DNA from: Anthostomella pinea
Lineage: Eukaryota > Ascomycota > Sordariomycetes > Xylariales > Xylariaceae
NCBI GenBank assembly: GCA_963556695.1
Contig: CAUWAG010000013.1
Coordinates: forward strand, 1,860,001 to 1,924,000
DNA: 64,000 nt
Direction of reading: 5' to 3'
The translations under genes and the position numbers were made by a program. Below are positions 62,888 to 64,000 of the stretch, one piece after another; position 1 is the stretch's first letter, and the number at the start of each line of letters is the position of its first letter. The notes under the pieces are model-generated. The model searched no databases. It saw only the letters and a program-made list of their open reading frames with translations, and was not told where the DNA came from.

Positions 62888-64000
62888 ATGGCATCATCAA
62901 AGAAGGGAAAGACACATTATGTCTCTCGGCACGAGACAGGGAAGGTCCCTCTCATTGACCTCACTGATCCAGGAGCGCCCGAGTCGTGGGTGAAACGCCC
63001 CGAGACGAAGTTTCTCGTCTTATCCCCTAAGAAGTCCGTCCCTATTCTTGACCTCACCAAAAGCGGAACTGGAGAAGGTCTAATCGAGTTGCGCGAGAGA
63101 AGAGTCGAACTCATTGATCTTACAGCCAGCCCTCCAAGGCGAAAGTCGACGAAAGAACGGCCTTCGGCGAAGAAGCATGGAAAGGCGAGAAGCCGCAGTA
63201 CGAGACCACCTCGTCCCTTTAGAGGTCCACCTACACCACTTACACCACCTCCATCACCCCGCCCCTTTGGAGCTCCGTCTCGATTAAAGAAGCGTCTTAT
63301 CCCATCCTCCATTGCCCCCGTTGCCCCTGTTGGCCGAACTACCCCTATCTCCCCTATTTCGCCATCTGTTATCCGCCCAACTATCAAAACACCTCTCTCA
63401 GGATTCGAGACTGCGACGAGGGGACCCGAATACACGACCACTCGGTCTCCTGAGAAACCTCATGGGCCTCCCCCTGTATTTGAGTTCAAGGGCCCAACGA
63501 CACCTAAGCCCTTCAGCTTTCCAGGATTGTCGGACAAGCCTGCGAAAGACAAGACACCAGGACCGGGAAGACCAGCAGGGCCACTAGCCGTAACAGCTAG
63601 ACTCCCCAAAGCGAAGCAAGCAGTCGGTCCGCCGCCACGCAACCTGTCCACGATCGGCCTAAATGAGCCAAAGTGGAAAAAGCTTGAGGGTGAGTTGCCA
63701 TGCTTGCTACAAAGCTGAGAGAACCACCTTGTGCTAACACATCTCCCGTAGAATCGTCGCGGCGAACTCTACCCCGGGTTCTATTCCGCGGCTTCAGCGG
63801 TCGTTCGGGAGGCGGGATCGACAAGCGTCTCAACAGCGAAAAGGGCATAATCCCACACGGATTTCTCCGTGGGAAGAAGCCGACGACTATGTATGACACA
63901 CCCAATCTCAAGGCTATGATTAATGGTCACCTTGGGGGTTCCAGGACCATCCAGAGCAATTTTAGCTCTTGGGCAGCGGATTTCGCGACCGCTGAAGGGT
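62888..64000 (+). CDS. Protein with three SUMO-interaction-like motifs and a DUF7587-like domain (3' end outside window)
   Basis: Exon 1 (62888-63689) ends at GTGAGT; exon 2 begins at 63752 after CCCGTAG and runs out of the window. The N-terminal 80 residues hold three similar segments, KVPLIDLTDPG, SVPILDLTKSG and RVELIDLTASP, each matching the hydrophobic core of SUMO-interaction motifs. A basic and Pro-rich disordered region follows (RPPRPFRGPPTPLTPPPSPR, then many SP/TP sites). The second exon begins a folded domain: RVLFRGFSGRSGGG, GIIPHGFL, LKAMINGHLGG and SNFSSWAADFATA, which looks like the fungal DUF7587-type domain. The function is unknown; nuclear or SUMO-linked activity is an inference from the motifs. 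Confidence 0.65.

Noticed and set aside
1..64000. tRNA, rRNA or telomeric repeat genes
   Set aside because: No T-loop/anticodon pattern, rRNA stretch or TTAGGG array was noticed on either strand when reading the window.

Overview
The window is nuclear DNA of a filamentous ascomycete (Pezizomycotina, probably a Sordariomycete-like fungus). The evidence is: many short (about 50-90 nt) introns with GTAAGT/GTGAGT-type donors and CTGAC/CTAAC branch sites; typical fungal families (Zn2Cys6 regulator, HET-domain proteins, fungal rhodopsin-domain membrane protein, DUF3435 tyrosine recombinase); Tad-like LINE fragments with CpA-to-TpA (RIP-like) decay; and no operons. Function calls come from motif recognition by eye, and no database search was run. 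Exon boundaries were placed by hand from splice motifs and phase.

Layout. (1) 0-2.6 kb: 3' end of a rhodopsin-domain membrane protein and an intact mitochondrial-type DNA/RNA non-specific nuclease (NUC1/EndoG family). (2) 2.6-25 kb: an accessory, repeat-rich and gene-poor region. It holds an atypical protein kinase, a Cys-rich small protein, three truncated gene remnants side by side (HMT1-type ABC transporter, STE23-like M16 peptidase, DUF3638-like protein), a short HET protein, a five-exon HET gene whose first intron is swollen by a LINE fragment and a 21-copy minisatellite, and a broken DUF3435 (Starship-captain-like) recombinase with several visible lesions. (3) 25.6-41.9 kb: mostly intact genes: a Zn2Cys6 regulator, an ABCG half-transporter, a protein-kinase-like gene, a small two-exon gene, a single-pass membrane protein with a PAN/apple-like ectodomain, a WRN-type exonuclease paralogue with lost catalytic residues, and a tail-anchored CxxC protein. 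(4) 42.7-47.75 kb: nested mobile elements. Two LINE pieces lie in opposite orientation, with solo LTRs inside the larger one. (5) 47.8-64 kb: housekeeping-like genes: a two-TM protein, a large protein ending in an ING-type PHD finger, an NDUFAF2-like complex I assembly factor, a calponin-homology actin-binding protein, a truncated NIF3-like protein, a peptidyl-tRNA hydrolase, a short-chain dehydrogenase, and the start of a protein with three SUMO-interaction-like motifs.

The most unusual structures are: (a) the 70/77-bp minisatellite at 13.4-14.85 kb, each unit of which is laid out like a complete fungal mini-intron (GTAAGT donor, CTGAC branch, AATAG acceptor) and which sits inside a real intron; (b) the decayed DUF3435 recombinase beside a zone of gene fragments and HET genes, which looks like a fossil Starship edge; (c) a LINE pair whose 17-bp flanking duplication is inverted, which records an inversion between two LINE copies. 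The genes do not form one pathway. Regions 2 and 4 are shaped by mobile elements and the rest is ordinary chromosomal gene space.
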